Shown here one piece after another: positions 1-11,900 of a stretch of DNA of 64,000 bases (position 1 is the first letter of the stretch; every line of letters starts with the position of its first letter). Under the pieces are notes generated by a model, which was not told where the DNA came from, ran no database searches, and saw only the letters and a list, made by a program, of their open reading frames with translations. This DNA is from Pararhizobium arenae. Its GTDB lineage: Bacteria; Pseudomonadota; Alphaproteobacteria; Rhizobiales; Rhizobiaceae. The translations under genes and the position numbers were made by a program. The stretch covers positions 62,001 to 126,000 of the forward strand of contig NZ_MOOY01000001.1 in the NCBI RefSeq assembly GCF_001931685.1, in the 5' to 3' direction.

Positions 1-1253
<1,253 letters not shown>

Positions 1254-1278
1254 TCCGGATTCGATAGCAAAACCGATG

Positions 1279-1303
1279 AAGGCCCGCTCGCGCGGGCCTT
1301 TTT
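1279..1303 (+). terminator. Intrinsic terminator of clpX
   Basis: A perfect 7-bp GC stem (1281-1287 with 1292-1298, loop TCGC) is extended by two A-T pairs and followed by a run of T. It lies 26 bases after the clpX stop. Confidence 0.9.
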
Positions 1304-1639
1304 CGTGCCCGGTTTTTGTGTAAGGATTGGGTCTGAAGTCGCTCCCGCTTCGTTCAACGATTGCTAAACGTCCGTAACAACGCGATTATCATCCGATTCT
1401 GTGACGGCGCGTCCGGTGTTGTTCTTGTGTTTGAAGTTTGCGGCAAGGCCCGCAACAGCCCGGTGCCATTTAATATCCCGCAAGGTTCGGCGACGTGGCG
1501 CCGTGCTGCGGGCATAGGGCAGGGCGAGGGTTGAAAACGAGCTTCCCAACCTCCACTTGTCACATGAAAGAAATATGACGCGGGGCGATCTTGAGCGCTC
1601 CGGGTAACGAGCCCGGAAACGGGACGGAAAGGAATTGAT
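1304..1639 (+). other. Intergenic region upstream of lon
   Basis: About 336 bases hold no credible gene. The last part carries the lon ribosome-binding site (GGAAAGGA about 7 bases before the ATG). A heat-shock type promoter would be expected here from lon biology, but no clean -35/-10 pair could be assigned by eye. Confidence 0.5.
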
Positions 1640-4060
1640 ATGACGAACAAAACGTCTCCGACAACTGAGAGCGCGACCTATCCGGTGTTGCCGCTGCGCG
1701 ACATCGTGGTGTTCCCCCACATGATCGTGCCGCTCTTTGTCGGTCGCGAAAAGTCGATCAAGGCGCTGGAAGAAGTGATGGGCACCGACAAGCAGATCAT
1801 GCTTGCCACCCAGATCAACGCCAGCGACGATGATCCCGAGCCTTCGGCGATCTACCAGATCGGCACCATCGCAAACGTGCTGCAGCTCCTGAAGCTGCCG
1901 GACGGTACCGTCAAGGTGCTGGTCGAAGGCCGTTCGCGTGCAGAGATCGATGGTTACACCGCCCGCGAAGATTTCTATGAGGCGATGGCGCATTCGCTGG
2001 AAGAGCCGGACGAAGATCCGGTCGAGATCGAGGCGCTCAGCCGCTCGGTCGTTTCCGAGTTCGAAAGCTATGTGAAGCTCAACAAGAAGATTTCGCCGGA
2101 AGTTGTCGGCGCCGCCAGCCAGATCGAGGATTACTCGAAGCTCGCTGACACGGTTGCCTCCCATCTGTCCATCAAGATCGTCGAGAAGCAGGAAATGCTG
2201 GAAACGACGAGCGTGAAGGCACGCCTTGAAAAGGCGCTCGGCTTCATGGAAGGCGAAATCTCGGTTCTGCAGGTCGAAAAGCGCATCCGCTCGCGCGTCA
2301 AGCGCCAGATGGAGAAGACACAGCGCGAATACTACCTCAATGAGCAGATGAAGGCGATCCAGAAGGAGCTTGGCGACGGCGAGGAAGGCCGCGACGAGAT
2401 GGCCGAACTGGAAGAGCGCATCTCCAAGACCAAGCTCTCCAAGGAGGCCCGCGAAAAGGCGGAAGCCGAAATGAAGAAGCTGCGCCAGATGAGCCCGATG
2501 TCCGCGGAAGCGACCGTCGTGCGCAACTATCTGGATTGGCTGCTCGGCATTCCGTGGAGCAAGAAGTCCAAGATCAAGACCGATCTCAACAACGCCGAGA
2601 AGGTGCTTGAGGTCGATCACTTCGGTCTGGACAAGGTCAAGGAACGTATCGTCGAGTATCTCGCGGTCCAGGCCCGTTCGGCCAAGATCAAGGGTCCGAT
2701 CCTGTGCCTCGTCGGCCCTCCGGGCGTCGGCAAGACCTCGCTCGCCCGTTCGATCGCCAAGGCCACCGGTCGTGAATACGTCCGCATGGCGCTCGGTGGC
2801 GTTCGTGACGAAGCCGAAATCCGCGGTCACCGCCGCACCTACATCGGTTCGATGCCCGGCAAGGTCATCCAGTCGATGAAGAAGGCGAAGAAGTCCAACC
2901 CGCTCTTCCTGCTCGATGAAATCGACAAGATGGGCCAGGATTTCCGTGGCGATCCGTCGTCGGCTCTGCTCGAGGTGCTGGATCCGGAACAGAACTCGAC
3001 CTTCATGGACCACTACCTGGAAGTCGAATACGACCTGTCCAACGTGATGTTCATCACCACGGCCAACACGCTGAACATTCCAGCACCCCTGATGGACCGC
3101 ATGGAAGTGATCCGCATCGCCGGCTACACCGAAGAGGAAAAGCTGGAAATCGCCAAGCGGCACCTGCTGCCGAAGGCGATTGCCGATCATGCCCTGCAGC
3201 CGAAGGAGTTCTCGGTCACCGACGGTGCTCTGACCGCCGTGATCCAGACCTACACGCGGGAAGCCGGTGTTCGCAGTTTCGAGCGCGAGCTGATGAAGCT
3301 TGCTCGTAAGGCTGTGACCGAAATCCTGAAGGGCAAGACCAAGAAGGTGGAAGTCACTGCGGAAAACATCCACGACTATCTGGGTGTTCCGCGCTACCGC
3401 CACGGCGAAGCCGAGCGCACCGATCAGGTGGGCGTGGTGACGGGTCTGGCCTGGACGGAGGTTGGCGGCGAGCTGCTGACGATCGAAGGCGTGATGATGC
3501 CCGGCAAGGGCCGCATGACGGTAACGGGCAACCTGAAGGACGTGATGAAGGAATCGATTTCTGCGGCGGCATCCTATGTCCGCTCGCGTGCGATCGACTT
3601 CGGCATCGAGCCCCCGCGCTTCGACACCAGCGACATCCACGTTCACGTACCGGAAGGTGCGACGCCGAAGGATGGTCCGTCTGCGGGTGTTGCGATGGCG
3701 ACCGCCATCGTCTCGATCATGACCGGCATCCCGGTCAGCAAGGACGTGGCGATGACGGGCGAGATCACGTTGCGTGGTCGCGTGCTGCCGATCGGTGGCC
3801 TGAAGGAGAAGCTGCTTGCAGCACTTCGCGGCGGCATCAAGAAGGTGCTGATCCCGGAAGAGAACGCCAAGGACCTGGCCGACATTCCGGACAACGTTAA
3901 GAACAACATGGAGATCGTTCCGGTGTCGCACATCGGCGAGGTTCTTCAGCATGCTCTTCTGCGCGTGCCGGTTGCCATCGAATGGGATCCGTCGAAGCAG
4001 GCAAAGCCTGTACCGACGCCAGATTCGGGCGACGATGCGGGCCTCGGCATAGCCCACTAA
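1640..4060 (+). CDS. lon: ATP-dependent protease Lon
   Basis: Lon is a cytoplasmic homo-oligomeric AAA+ serine protease that degrades misfolded and regulatory proteins. The 806-residue length is normal. The N-terminal LON substrate-binding domain ([15 protein letters not shown]) is followed by a coiled-coil region and the AAA+ module with Walker A GPPGVGKT at residues 359-366. The C-terminal protease domain has the catalytic dyad Ser681 (in PKDGPSAG) and Lys724 (in GGLKEK), the spacing found in E. coli Lon. The start is supported by GGAAAGGA upstream. It is flanked by terminators on both sides, so it is probably transcribed alone. The clpX-lon-hupB order is typical of Rhizobiales. Confidence 0.98.
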   Translation: MTNKTSPTTESATYPVLPLRDIVVFPHMIVPLFVGREKSIKALEEVMGTDKQIMLATQINASDDDPEPSAIYQIGTIANVLQLLKLPDGTVKVLVEGRSRAEIDGYTAREDFYEAMAHSLEEPDEDPVEIEALSRSVVSEFESYVKLNKKISPEVVGAASQIEDYSKLADTVASHLSIKIVEKQEMLETTSVKARLEKALGFMEGEISVLQVEKRIRSRVKRQMEKTQREYYLNEQMKAIQKELGDGEEGRDEMAELEERISKTKLSKEAREKAEAEMKKLRQMSPMSAEATVVRNYLDWLLGIPWSKKSKIKTDLNNAEKVLEVDHFGLDKVKERIVEYLAVQARSAKIKGPILCLVGPPGVGKTSLARSIAKATGREYVRMALGGVRDEAEIRGHRRTYIGSMPGKVIQSMKKAKKSNPLFLLDEIDKMGQDFRGDPSSALLEVLDPEQNSTFMDHYLEVEYDLSNVMFITTANTLNIPAPLMDRMEVIRIAGYTEEEKLEIAKRHLLPKAIADHALQPKEFSVTDGALTAVIQTYTREAGVRSFERELMKLARKAVTEILKGKTKKVEVTAENIHDYLGVPRYRHGEAERTDQVGVVTGLAWTEVGGELLTIEGVMMPGKGRMTVTGNLKDVMKESISAAASYVRSRAIDFGIEPPRFDTSDIHVHVPEGATPKDGPSAGVAMATAIVSIMTGIPVSKDVAMTGEITLRGRVLPIGGLKEKLLAALRGGIKKVLIPEENAKDLADIPDNVKNNMEIVPVSHIGEVLQHALLRVPVAIEWDPSKQAKPVPTPDSGDDAGLGIAH

Positions 4061-4118
4061 ACTGCCTTTTTCCGGCCTTCTTTCGGGGGTTGGAGTGGCA
4101 ATTCAGCGATAAAGAGTG

Positions 4119-4147
4119 GAAGACCGGCAGTTTTGCCGGTCTTTTTT
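4119..4147 (+). terminator. Intrinsic terminator of lon
   Basis: The stem 4121-4128 (AGACCGGC) pairs with 4135-4142 around a short T-rich loop and is followed by T5. It starts about 60 bases after the lon stop. Confidence 0.9.
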
Positions 4148-4276
4148 CGTAAAAACGCGCGCAAACCCTTGCATTCCTAGGCGTTCGGGGCGATTGGGAT
4201 TGCCAAGCGGGGACGCACTTTTGCCTCCCAGGCTTGAAATTGAGTCGTTTCGAACCAGTATGAAAGGGGTGGAAAC

Positions 4277-4549
4277 ATGAACAAGAATGAGCTCGTGTCG
4301 GCCGTTGCTGAGAAGGCCGGACTTTCGAAGACGGATGCATCCTCTGCAGTGGACGCACTCTTCGACGTCATCCAGGCAGAACTGAAGAACGGTGGCGACG
4401 TTCGCCTCGTTGGCTTCGGCAACTTCTCCGTTAGCCGTCGCGAAGCATCCAAGGGTCGCAACCCGTCGACCGGCGCTGAAGTGGACATTCCGGCACGCAA
4501 CGTGCCGAAGTTCTCGGCCGGCAAGGGTCTGAAGGACGCCGTCAACTAA
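4277..4549 (+). CDS. hupB: HU family DNA-binding protein
   Basis: HU is a small basic nucleoid protein that binds and bends DNA as a dimer. The 90-residue protein begins MNKNELV and has the family signature region GFGNFSVSRREASKGRNP followed by the DNA-binding arm sequence and the PKFSAGKGLKDAVN end. Its length and sequence are typical of alphaproteobacterial HU. The ribosome-binding site AAAGGGG lies about 9 bases before the ATG. It lies between the lon terminator and its own terminator, so it should be monocistronic. Confidence 0.97.
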   Translation: MNKNELVSAVAEKAGLSKTDASSAVDALFDVIQAELKNGGDVRLVGFGNFSVSRREASKGRNPSTGAEVDIPARNVPKFSAGKGLKDAVN

Positions 4550-4611
4550 GCTTCATGTTTCATCTGCAGCGCCGCGGCTTTCAAGCCGACGGTTCGATAG
4601 CAGGTTGGATT

Positions 4612-4643
4612 AGAGGCCCGGATTTTTCCGGGCCTCTTTTTTT
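4612..4643 (+). terminator. Intrinsic terminator of hupB
   Basis: An 11-bp stem (4612-4622 with 4627-4637) with a TTTT loop is followed by six T. Confidence 0.93.
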
Positions 4644-4716
4644 GTTTGTGGCTGTCATGCGCCTGTTACAAGGAGGTCGCACAACCCGTCCGTTCCAGAA
4701 CTGGAGGGGATTTCCC

Positions 4717-6909
4717 ATGAAGACATTTTCCATCACCGCAGCGCTCGCTACAGTGCTTGCCGCATCGACATCCACGATCGCTTTTGCAGAACCCGTATTT
4801 AACCGCGTTGCATCCTTCGCCGTTGCCGACAACCTGCCGGCCGAGACGGACAAGAAGACCACGACCTCTGCTGAAATCATCACAGCCAGCGAAGATGGCA
4901 ACACGCTCGTCTATTCCGACAGCCCGCTGAAGGCGATCGGCTTCATTGACATCACCGACGCAAAGGCCCCGAAGGCCGGCGGCATCGTTTCCTTCGAAGG
5001 CGAGCCGACCTCGGTTGCTGCCGTCGGCTCCAAGGTGCTGACCGCCGTCAACACCCGCGAAAGCTTCGTCAAGCCCTCGGGCTTCCTTGCTGCCGTCGAT
5101 ATCGCCAGCAAGACTGTCGATGTGACGTGCGATCTCGGCGGTCAGCCGGATTCCGTTTCCATCAGCAAGGACAAGACGCTTGCCGCTGTTGCGATCGAAA
5201 ACGAGCGCGACGAAGAGGTCAATGACGGCCAGATCCCCCAGATGCCGGCCGGCGACCTCGTGATCGTTTCGCTGAAGGACGGCGTTCCGGACTGCGGCAC
5301 GCTGAAGCACATCACGCTGACCGGTCTTGCCGAAACCGCCGGCGACGATCCGGAGCCGGAATTTGTTTCGTTCAACGACAAGAACGAGATCGCCCTGACA
5401 CTGCAGGAAAACAACCACATCGTCATCATCGACGGCAACACGGGCACCGTGACCGGCCATTTCTCTGCCGGTACAGCTGATCTGAAGGGCATCGACGTCA
5501 AGAAGGACGGCGCGCTCAATTTCACCGGCGAAATGACCGGCGTGAAGCGCGAGCCGGATGCCGTGAAGTGGCTCGATGACAACCGTATCGTTGTTGCCAA
5601 TGAAGGCGACTACGAAGGCGGCTCGCGCGGCTTCACGATCTTCGACAAGGCCGGCAAGGTTCTCTTTGAATCGGGTTCGAGCTTCGAGCAGGCTATCGCA
5701 CGCCTTGGCCACTATCCGGACAAGCGCAATTCCAAGGGCGTCGAGCCGGAAGGCCTCGAAGCTGCGACCTTCGGCGAAGACAAGCTGTTCTTCGTTCTCG
5801 CCGAGCGCGCCTCCGTCATCGGTGTTTACAAGGATACCGGCGCGGAGCCTGAACTGCTGCAGATCCTGCCGTCGGGCGTCTCCCCGGAAGGCGCTGTCGC
5901 CATCCCGGGCCGTAACCTGCTGGCAACCGCCAACGAAGTCGATCTCTGGGAAGACGGTCTCGCCCGTTCGCACGTCATGATCTATGAGCGTGCAGAGGGC
6001 ACGGCTGCTTATCCGCAGATCGTCTCCGCCGACAAGGACGGCGCGCCGATCGGCTTCGGTGCTCTCTCGGGTCTGGCGGCTGTCGCCGGAGAACCGGGCA
6101 AGCTGCTCGCTGTCAGCGACTCGGTCTATGCCTCGCAGCCGCGCATCTTCTCGATCGATGCGACCCAGAAGCCGGCGGTTATCACCGATGCGCTCGCCAT
6201 CACCCGTGACGGTGCACCGGCTCAGAAGCTCGACATCGAAGGCATCGCCGCCAACGGTGAAGAGGGCTACTGGCTGGCCTCCGAAGGCAACAGCGACAAG
6301 CTTTATGCGCATTCGCTGATCCGGGTCGATGCCAAGGGCAAGATCACCAAGGAAGTGGCCATTCCGGAAGAACTGCGCGCCGGTGAAATCCGCTTCGGCT
6401 TCGAAGGCATCACCAGCGTTGGCGAAGGCGATGATCAGACGCTCTGGATGGCTGTCCAGCGCGAATGGAAGGACGACAAGAAGGGCTTCGTAAAGCTCGT
6501 CTCCTACAAGCCGGCATCGGAAGAGTGGGGCGCCGTCAGCTATCCGCTCGAAGCGGCTGGCGAAGGCTGGGTCGGTCTTTCCGAAATCACCGTCAACGGC
6601 AACTATGCCTATGTCATCGAGCGCGACAACCTGATCGGCAACGCTGCGAAGCTGAAGAAGATCTACCGCGTCGCCCTTGCAGACCTGAAGCCCGCCAAGC
6701 TCGGCGGCGAACTGCCGGTCGTCAAGAAGGAAGAGGTCCGCGACCTCATTCCGGACCTGAAGTCGCTCAACGGCTACGTTCTCGACAAGGTCGAAGGCTT
6801 TACCATCGACAGCGCCGGCAACGGCTATGTCGTCACCGACAATGACGGCGTGGACGATTCCTCCGGCGAGACGATGTTCTTCTCGGTCGGCAGCGTCGAC
6901 GCGATGTAA
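4717..6909 (+). CDS. Exported esterase-like/phytase-like protein with an N-terminal propeller
   Basis: The start at 4717 is chosen because it follows GGAGGGGA at 4703-4710 and opens a clear signal peptide (lysine, hydrophobic stretch, cleavage after AFA before EPVF); an upstream in-frame ATG at 4555 would bury the signal. The 730-residue product is periplasmic or secreted. The first part (about residues 30-430) resembles the choice-of-anchor I propeller, with the motifs NEGD at 295-298 and SKGVEPEG from 339. The second part (from about residue 440) resembles the esterase-like phytase family. Both assignments are from motif memory. No catalytic function is shown; the substrate could be a phosphoester. 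It lies alone between two terminators. Confidence 0.85.
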   Translation: MKTFSITAALATVLAASTSTIAFAEPVFNRVASFAVADNLPAETDKKTTTSAEIITASEDGNTLVYSDSPLKAIGFIDITDAKAPKAGGIVSFEGEPTSVAAVGSKVLTAVNTRESFVKPSGFLAAVDIASKTVDVTCDLGGQPDSVSISKDKTLAAVAIENERDEEVNDGQIPQMPAGDLVIVSLKDGVPDCGTLKHITLTGLAETAGDDPEPEFVSFNDKNEIALTLQENNHIVIIDGNTGTVTGHFSAGTADLKGIDVKKDGALNFTGEMTGVKREPDAVKWLDDNRIVVANEGDYEGGSRGFTIFDKAGKVLFESGSSFEQAIARLGHYPDKRNSKGVEPEGLEAATFGEDKLFFVLAERASVIGVYKDTGAEPELLQILPSGVSPEGAVAIPGRNLLATANEVDLWEDGLARSHVMIYERAEGTAAYPQIVSADKDGAPIGFGALSGLAAVAGEPGKLLAVSDSVYASQPRIFSIDATQKPAVITDALAITRDGAPAQKLDIEGIAANGEEGYWLASEGNSDKLYAHSLIRVDAKGKITKEVAIPEELRAGEIRFGFEGITSVGEGDDQTLWMAVQREWKDDKKGFVKLVSYKPASEEWGAVSYPLEAAGEGWVGLSEITVNGNYAYVIERDNLIGNAAKLKKIYRVALADLKPAKLGGELPVVKKEEVRDLIPDLKSLNGYVLDKVEGFTIDSAGNGYVVTDNDGVDDSSGETMFFSVGSVDAM

Positions 6910-6970
6910 TTGCGCGCCAAGGCCCCTCTCTGCCGACACGAGGTTGGCGGGGAGATGGCCTGTAAGGGGA

Positions 6971-7000
6971 AAGGCTGGGGCATGATGCTCCGGCCTTTTT
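6971..7000. terminator. Terminator between converging genes (phytase-like and marR)
   Basis: An 11-bp stem with two G-T pairs (6971-6981 with 6987-6997, loop ATGAT) is followed by T. The opposite side begins with only two A, so it works mainly for the + strand gene. Confidence 0.75.
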
Positions 7001-7023
7001 CCATTTTTGAAGATGCGATCGAT

Positions 7024-7509
7024 TTAACCCTGACGTTCTTCCAAACGACGGTTCCGGATGTCGTCCACCCGATGCACGAGGGTGGTGACGATCGACTGCA
7101 ACTGGTCGAGCTGCTTGTCGTCCAGCGACGAGAATATCTCTTCCAGCAGTTGCTGGCGGGGCATTTCGGCCGCTTCCAGCATATGGCGGCCCGTCTCGGT
7201 GATCGAGACGATCTTGGCGCGGCGATCGGCAGGATCCGGCTTGCGCTCGACCAGCTTGTCCCGCTCCAGCCCGTCGATCGCTTCGGTCACCGTGCGGGGT
7301 GCAAAATTCAGCGCGTCGGCGATATCCGTCGAGCGACAGGGGCCGAGCTTGCTCAGGAAGAACAGGAACTTGCTGCGGGCCAGCGAGACGCCTTCCTCGG
7401 TCATCGACTCGTTGATGAGCCTGTGAACGCGGTGATAGAGCTCGAACAGCTTTTCGGAGACTTCGCAGTGGGGTTTCATGGCATCCGGCGTGTGATAATG
7501 AGGTGCCAT
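7024..7509 (-). CDS. MarR family winged-helix transcriptional regulator
   Basis: A 161-residue regulator with the MarR fold. The winged helix is visible around STDIADALNFAPRTVTEAID, followed by the wing sequence DPADRRAKIVSITETG. The start at 7509 is preferred over an internal ATG at 7479 because an AAGAAGAG element lies upstream of it; a longer frame reaching 7686 has no such support. MarR proteins usually repress a divergent or nearby gene and respond to small ligands. The divergent neighbour is the exonuclease/ATPase pair, 175 bases away, but a target cannot be shown from sequence alone. Confidence 0.88.
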   Translation of the reverse strand: MAPHYHTPDAMKPHCEVSEKLFELYHRVHRLINESMTEEGVSLARSKFLFFLSKLGPCRSTDIADALNFAPRTVTEAIDGLERDKLVERKPDPADRRAKIVSITETGRHMLEAAEMPRQQLLEEIFSSLDDKQLDQLQSIVTTLVHRVDDIRNRRLEERQG

Positions 7510-7684
7510 GTCAAATGGCGCTCTTCTTTTTAACGCAATGGTACAAAAATCCCTACGTCTTTTGATAGGCCACACGCGCTTTTGACGGTGGTCTTTGCGA
7601 CCGTCCACAAGAGACGAGGATGAGGGCGGAGGCCGGCGCCTTTGCGCCATTGACCTTTGCAGCCGTGCCGGGCCATGGTCGGCC

Positions 7685-8965
7685 ATGCCTTTCCGCTTTG
7701 TTCATACGGCCGATCTTCATCTCGATTCCCCTCTGCGCAGTCTCGCCCTGAAAAACGCGGAACTTGCGGAGCTTGTGCGCGGTGCCACCCGTTCGGCGCT
7801 GTCCGCCATCGTCGATCTCTGCATTGCCGAGGCCGTGGACGCTCTGCTGATCGCCGGCGATCTTTATGACGGGTCGCAGACGTCGATGAACACCGCGCTG
7901 TTTTTGTCTGCGGAGCTGAGAAGACTGGAGCAGGCGGGTATTCGCGTCTTCATCATCCGCGGCAACCACGACTCTCAATCCGCCATCAAGCGTGAGCTTT
8001 CGCTACCCGCCAACGTCCATCTGTTTTCCGGGCGAGTGAAATCTGTCCTGGCAAAAGTGCTGGAGAACGGCCGCGAGGTCTATATTCACGGCGTCGGCTT
8101 CGACAATCCGCATATGGCGGAAAGCCTGCTGCCATCCTTCGGCGCGCCGATGACGGATGCCGTCAATATCGGCATGCTTCATACCAGTCTCGCAGGGGCT
8201 CCGGGGCATGACCTCTATGCGCCCGCAAGCGTGGTCGATCTTATGTCCCACGGTTTCGATTACTGGGCGCTGGGGCATGTGCACCAGCGGCAGGTACACA
8301 GCGAAAAGCCGCTGATCGTCATGCCAGGCATGCCGCAGGGGCGCGACATCAACGAAGCCGGCGACAAGTCCGTGACACTGGTGAGCGTGGACGAGAGCGG
8401 CATTCTCAGCCACGAGGAGCGCCTGATTGGCGCTGCGGCTTTTCTGCGCCTGCCAGTCGATCTGGGGGGCGTTGACGAATGGCAGGACATGCTGGCGCGG
8501 GTGAAGGCGACCATGGCTGATGCACGCGGCGTCGTGCGCGCGCGCCAGATCATTCTACGGGTCGATCTGGCCGGCACCACGACACTCGCCTGGTCACTTC
8601 GGCGCGATCCGGAGTTCCTGGAAGCCGAAATCGCAAATGTCGCGGCCGGGTTTTCCGGGCTTTGGGTGGAAAAGGTCGAGCTTTCCTGCCGCAGCGGCGA
8701 TCTTAATCCCTCTGTCTCGGCCGACCCTGTGCATGAACTGGCCGCGCTGGTCCGTGATGGCGTCCTCGGTTCGCACGCTTATCGTCACGAGGCGAAGGCT
8801 GTCGTGGAGGAACTTCTTTCTCAGCTGCCTCGCGAACTGCGCGAACAGATGGCTGGCGATGAGGAAGCTTTGGCCATCCTCGTCGACGATGTTTCGCGCG
8901 AAGGCAGCGACGACGTGCTCGCGCATCTTCAGGCGGGCACCGCAGAAGGCGGAGACGCGCGCTGA
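7685..8965 (+). CDS. Metallophosphoesterase, YhaO/SbcD-like DNA repair exonuclease
   Basis: The 426-residue protein has the calcineurin-like phosphoesterase signature of Mre11/SbcD nucleases: D10-x-H12 in HTADLHLDSP, GD at 58-59, GNHD at 93-96 and GHVH at 197-200. The MPFRFVHTAD start was chosen because the first motif begins seven residues in, as in relatives. Its stop overlaps the start of the next gene (TGATG), so the two are translationally coupled. The pair resembles YhaO/YhaN of Bacillus, a diverged SbcCD-type system, and probably acts on DNA ends in the cytoplasm. The substrate is inferred, not seen. Confidence 0.9.
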   Translation: MPFRFVHTADLHLDSPLRSLALKNAELAELVRGATRSALSAIVDLCIAEAVDALLIAGDLYDGSQTSMNTALFLSAELRRLEQAGIRVFIIRGNHDSQSAIKRELSLPANVHLFSGRVKSVLAKVLENGREVYIHGVGFDNPHMAESLLPSFGAPMTDAVNIGMLHTSLAGAPGHDLYAPASVVDLMSHGFDYWALGHVHQRQVHSEKPLIVMPGMPQGRDINEAGDKSVTLVSVDESGILSHEERLIGAAAFLRLPVDLGGVDEWQDMLARVKATMADARGVVRARQIILRVDLAGTTTLAWSLRRDPEFLEAEIANVAAGFSGLWVEKVELSCRSGDLNPSVSADPVHELAALVRDGVLGSHAYRHEAKAVVEELLSQLPRELREQMAGDEEALAILVDDVSREGSDDVLAHLQAGTAEGGDAR

Positions 8966-11900
8966 TGCGGCTGAAGGCACTCGATCTCGTCCGTTACGGC
9001 AAGTTCACCGGCCGCCGTATCGATTTCGACGGATCCGAGGTTGGCAGACCTGATTTTCACATCATCTACGGGCCGAACGAGGCGGGTAAATCGACGCTGT
9101 TTTCCGCTTTCCTCGATCTCCTGTTCGGGATCGAACCGCGGAGCGCTTACGGGTTTCAGCACCCCTATTCGACCATGCGCATCGGTGGCTCGTTGGAGAC
9201 GGCGGGCCGGACGCAGGATGTTTTTCGCGTCAAGCGAAACCAGAACACGCTTCTCGATCTCAATGACCAGCCATTGCCCGACACGCTTTTTGCGGCACCA
9301 CTCGCGGGGATCGATCGTGCGGCCTACCAGATGATGTTCTCGCTTGATGACGAAAGCATCGAGCGCGGTGGCGAAGCGATCCTGAAGAGCGAGGGCGAGC
9401 TTGGAGCGCTCCTGTTTTCCGCAAGCTCGGGCTTGCCCGATAGCAGCGCCGTTCTCGCCCGTCTGCGGGCCGAGGCGGAGGCCTTTTACAAGCCGCAGGG
9501 GCGCAAGCATCGGCTGGCGGAGTTGAAGGCCGACCTTGAAACGCTGAAGGTGGAAAAAGCCGCAGCAGATACCAATGCCCGCGAGTTTGCCGCCCTTCGC
9601 AAAACGCGAGACCTTGCTGCCGAGCGCCACGAGGCCGCGCTGACCGCACGCGCCGATATTCAGGTGACGCTCGACCGGTTGAAAGCGCAGCGGGAAGCAT
9701 TGCCTCTGCTGCAGCGGCTCAGGGCGGCACGCGGCAATCTCGCGTCCTTCGAAGCGCTGCCGGACGTGCCCGCGTCGTGGCATGAGATTTACCCGACCTT
9801 GCTTCGCGAAGAAGCCGATCATGCGGCCCGGCTTCAGCAACTGGACGGAGATGTAAGCCGTCGAGAGGTTGAGATCGCCGCCATCGCGGAAGATCACCCG
9901 GCCTTGCTCGTCGCCTCGGCTGTGGAGGACATCGAACGCTCGGGACTTGAGGCCCGCTATCGCACCGCCGTCTATGACATGCCCTCGCGTATCGACGAGC
10001 GCTCGAAGGTGGCGGCGGACATCTTGCTGAGGCTGCGTCAGCTTGGGGATGATGCGGAAGCGGCCGGCGAAGGCGGGGCGGTGATCTCTGCCGATACGAT
10101 CGGTCGTATTCACGCGCTGTCGCAGGACCACGGAACGCTGGCGGAGAGACTGGCCGCCGCCGCGCGGGAACTGGACACGGCGCGCGAGGAGATGCGCGAG
10201 GTCGAGGAAAGATATCCGCTTGGTGGCGATGAAAACGATGACGAGATCGATCCTCAGCATCTTGCCGATCTTGTTCGCCGTTTGCACCGCGCGGACTGCC
10301 TGCAGCGCCAGCAGGCGGCGCGACGGGAGATTGCCGAATTGGAGGATGTACTGTCGGATCGGATGGCAGCCCTTCAGCCTTTCGCCGGGGATCTCGACTC
10401 GCTGTTGACGCTAACGGTTCCAACGGAAGCGGACATCGCGACGCTGCTTTCCGAAAAGGCTGGACTGGACGAGCGGCGGCAACGCCTTCTTGATCGCATG
10501 GCTGAAGAGGACATGCTGATTGCGGGAGAACAGGCGCGCCTTGACGCGCTTCAGCGGCTCGCGCCCCTGGCGAGCGATGAGGTCGCGTTTGGGCTGCGAA
10601 AGGCGCGTGACGACGCCTGGAGCGACCATATTCAAACGCTCAACGCGCAAAGCGCCGCGCGTTTCGAGACCGCGATGCGTCAGCACGACGAGGCTTCGAG
10701 CGCCCGGCTTGCCCAGTCGGAAGCCGTGGCACAGGCGCGCGGTCTTGCTCTTTCGCTGGCGGAGCGCACGGCAAAGCTTGCAGCCTTGAAAATGGAAATC
10801 GGCACGCTTGACGGGCAGAACGACGGCTGGAAGGCGAAGGTTGCGTCAATGGCCCGTGCCTGCGGCTTGCCGGAGCAAACGGATATTTCCCGGCTGGCGA
10901 ACTGGTTGGTCGGCCGAAAGCTTGCACTTGAAACCCGCTCGGCCTTGCGTGCTGCCGCGCAGGAACTTGCCCTTGCCAAAGGCGAGGAAAAGGCGGCGCT
11001 TGAGCGGCTGTCGGAGGTGTTTGACGCGCTTAACGAGACCGAGGCGATGCCGGCCGATCTCGCCGGCGCGCTTGACCTTGCCGAACGGCGCGTGACGGCG
11101 CTCGAAAAGCGGGCCGCCGCCTACCGGGAGGCCAGACAAGCCCGGCAGCGGGTTTTCCGTACGCTTGAAGCGCGCGAAGCCGCACATGAGGTCGTCACGG
11201 ACGAGATGGCGAACTGGGAAACAGCGTGGCGCGCGACACTGGCCGGGACCTGGCTTGCCAACCAAGCCGAACTTCGCTCGCCGATTCATCTGCGGCCGGT
11301 TCTGGCGCTTCTGCAGGAGATCGACAAGCTTATGCAGAAGAAGGCGGACCTGGAGCATCGTATCGAGGGCATGGCGAAAGACCAGCGCCAGTTCGCCGGT
11401 GCCGTCGGGGATATCGCAGCGCGATTGGGCATGGTGTCCGGTGGCGATCCGTTGGATAAATTCGAGGCCCTCAGCAATCGCCTGCTCGAAGCGAAACGGT
11501 GCGGCGATCTGGCGGCACGTCTCAGGCGCGAAAATGAAGAGCGCCGGGCGGAGCAGACGGAACTGATCGAAAAACAGGAGCGTCAACGGGCACAGGCCAC
11601 CGCGATGCTTGATGTTCTCGGTTGCGATACACTGGTCGAGGCGGGGCCACGATTGGAGGCCGTAAAGCAGCGGGATGGCTTGCGCTTCAGGATCGCAGAA
11701 ATCGAGGCTGATCTTTGCGCGCGGCTTGCGGTGGCCAATGTGGAGGAGGCCGAGCTTGCGCTTGCCGCTGTCGATGAGGCGGGGCTTGCCCATACGCTTG
11801 CCGAACAGCAGGCTCGTTTCGAGGAGGCTGATCGGGACGCGGGCAACCTGAATGCCGAGCGTCGGGAAGCAGAGCGCGTGCTGGCGCGGGTCGGCGGCGA

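Noticed and set aside
1500..1600. A heat-shock (RpoH) promoter for lon
   Set aside because: TTGAAAA and CTTGTC words occur, but neither has a -10 partner at the right distance, so no promoter was called.
1364..4057. An 897-codon frame on the - strand opposite lon
   Set aside because: Shadow of lon codons; Arg/His/Leu-rich without any family motif.
4666..6939. A 757-codon frame on the - strand opposite the phytase-like gene
   Set aside because: Shadow frame; the + strand gene has a signal peptide, ribosome-binding site and family motifs.
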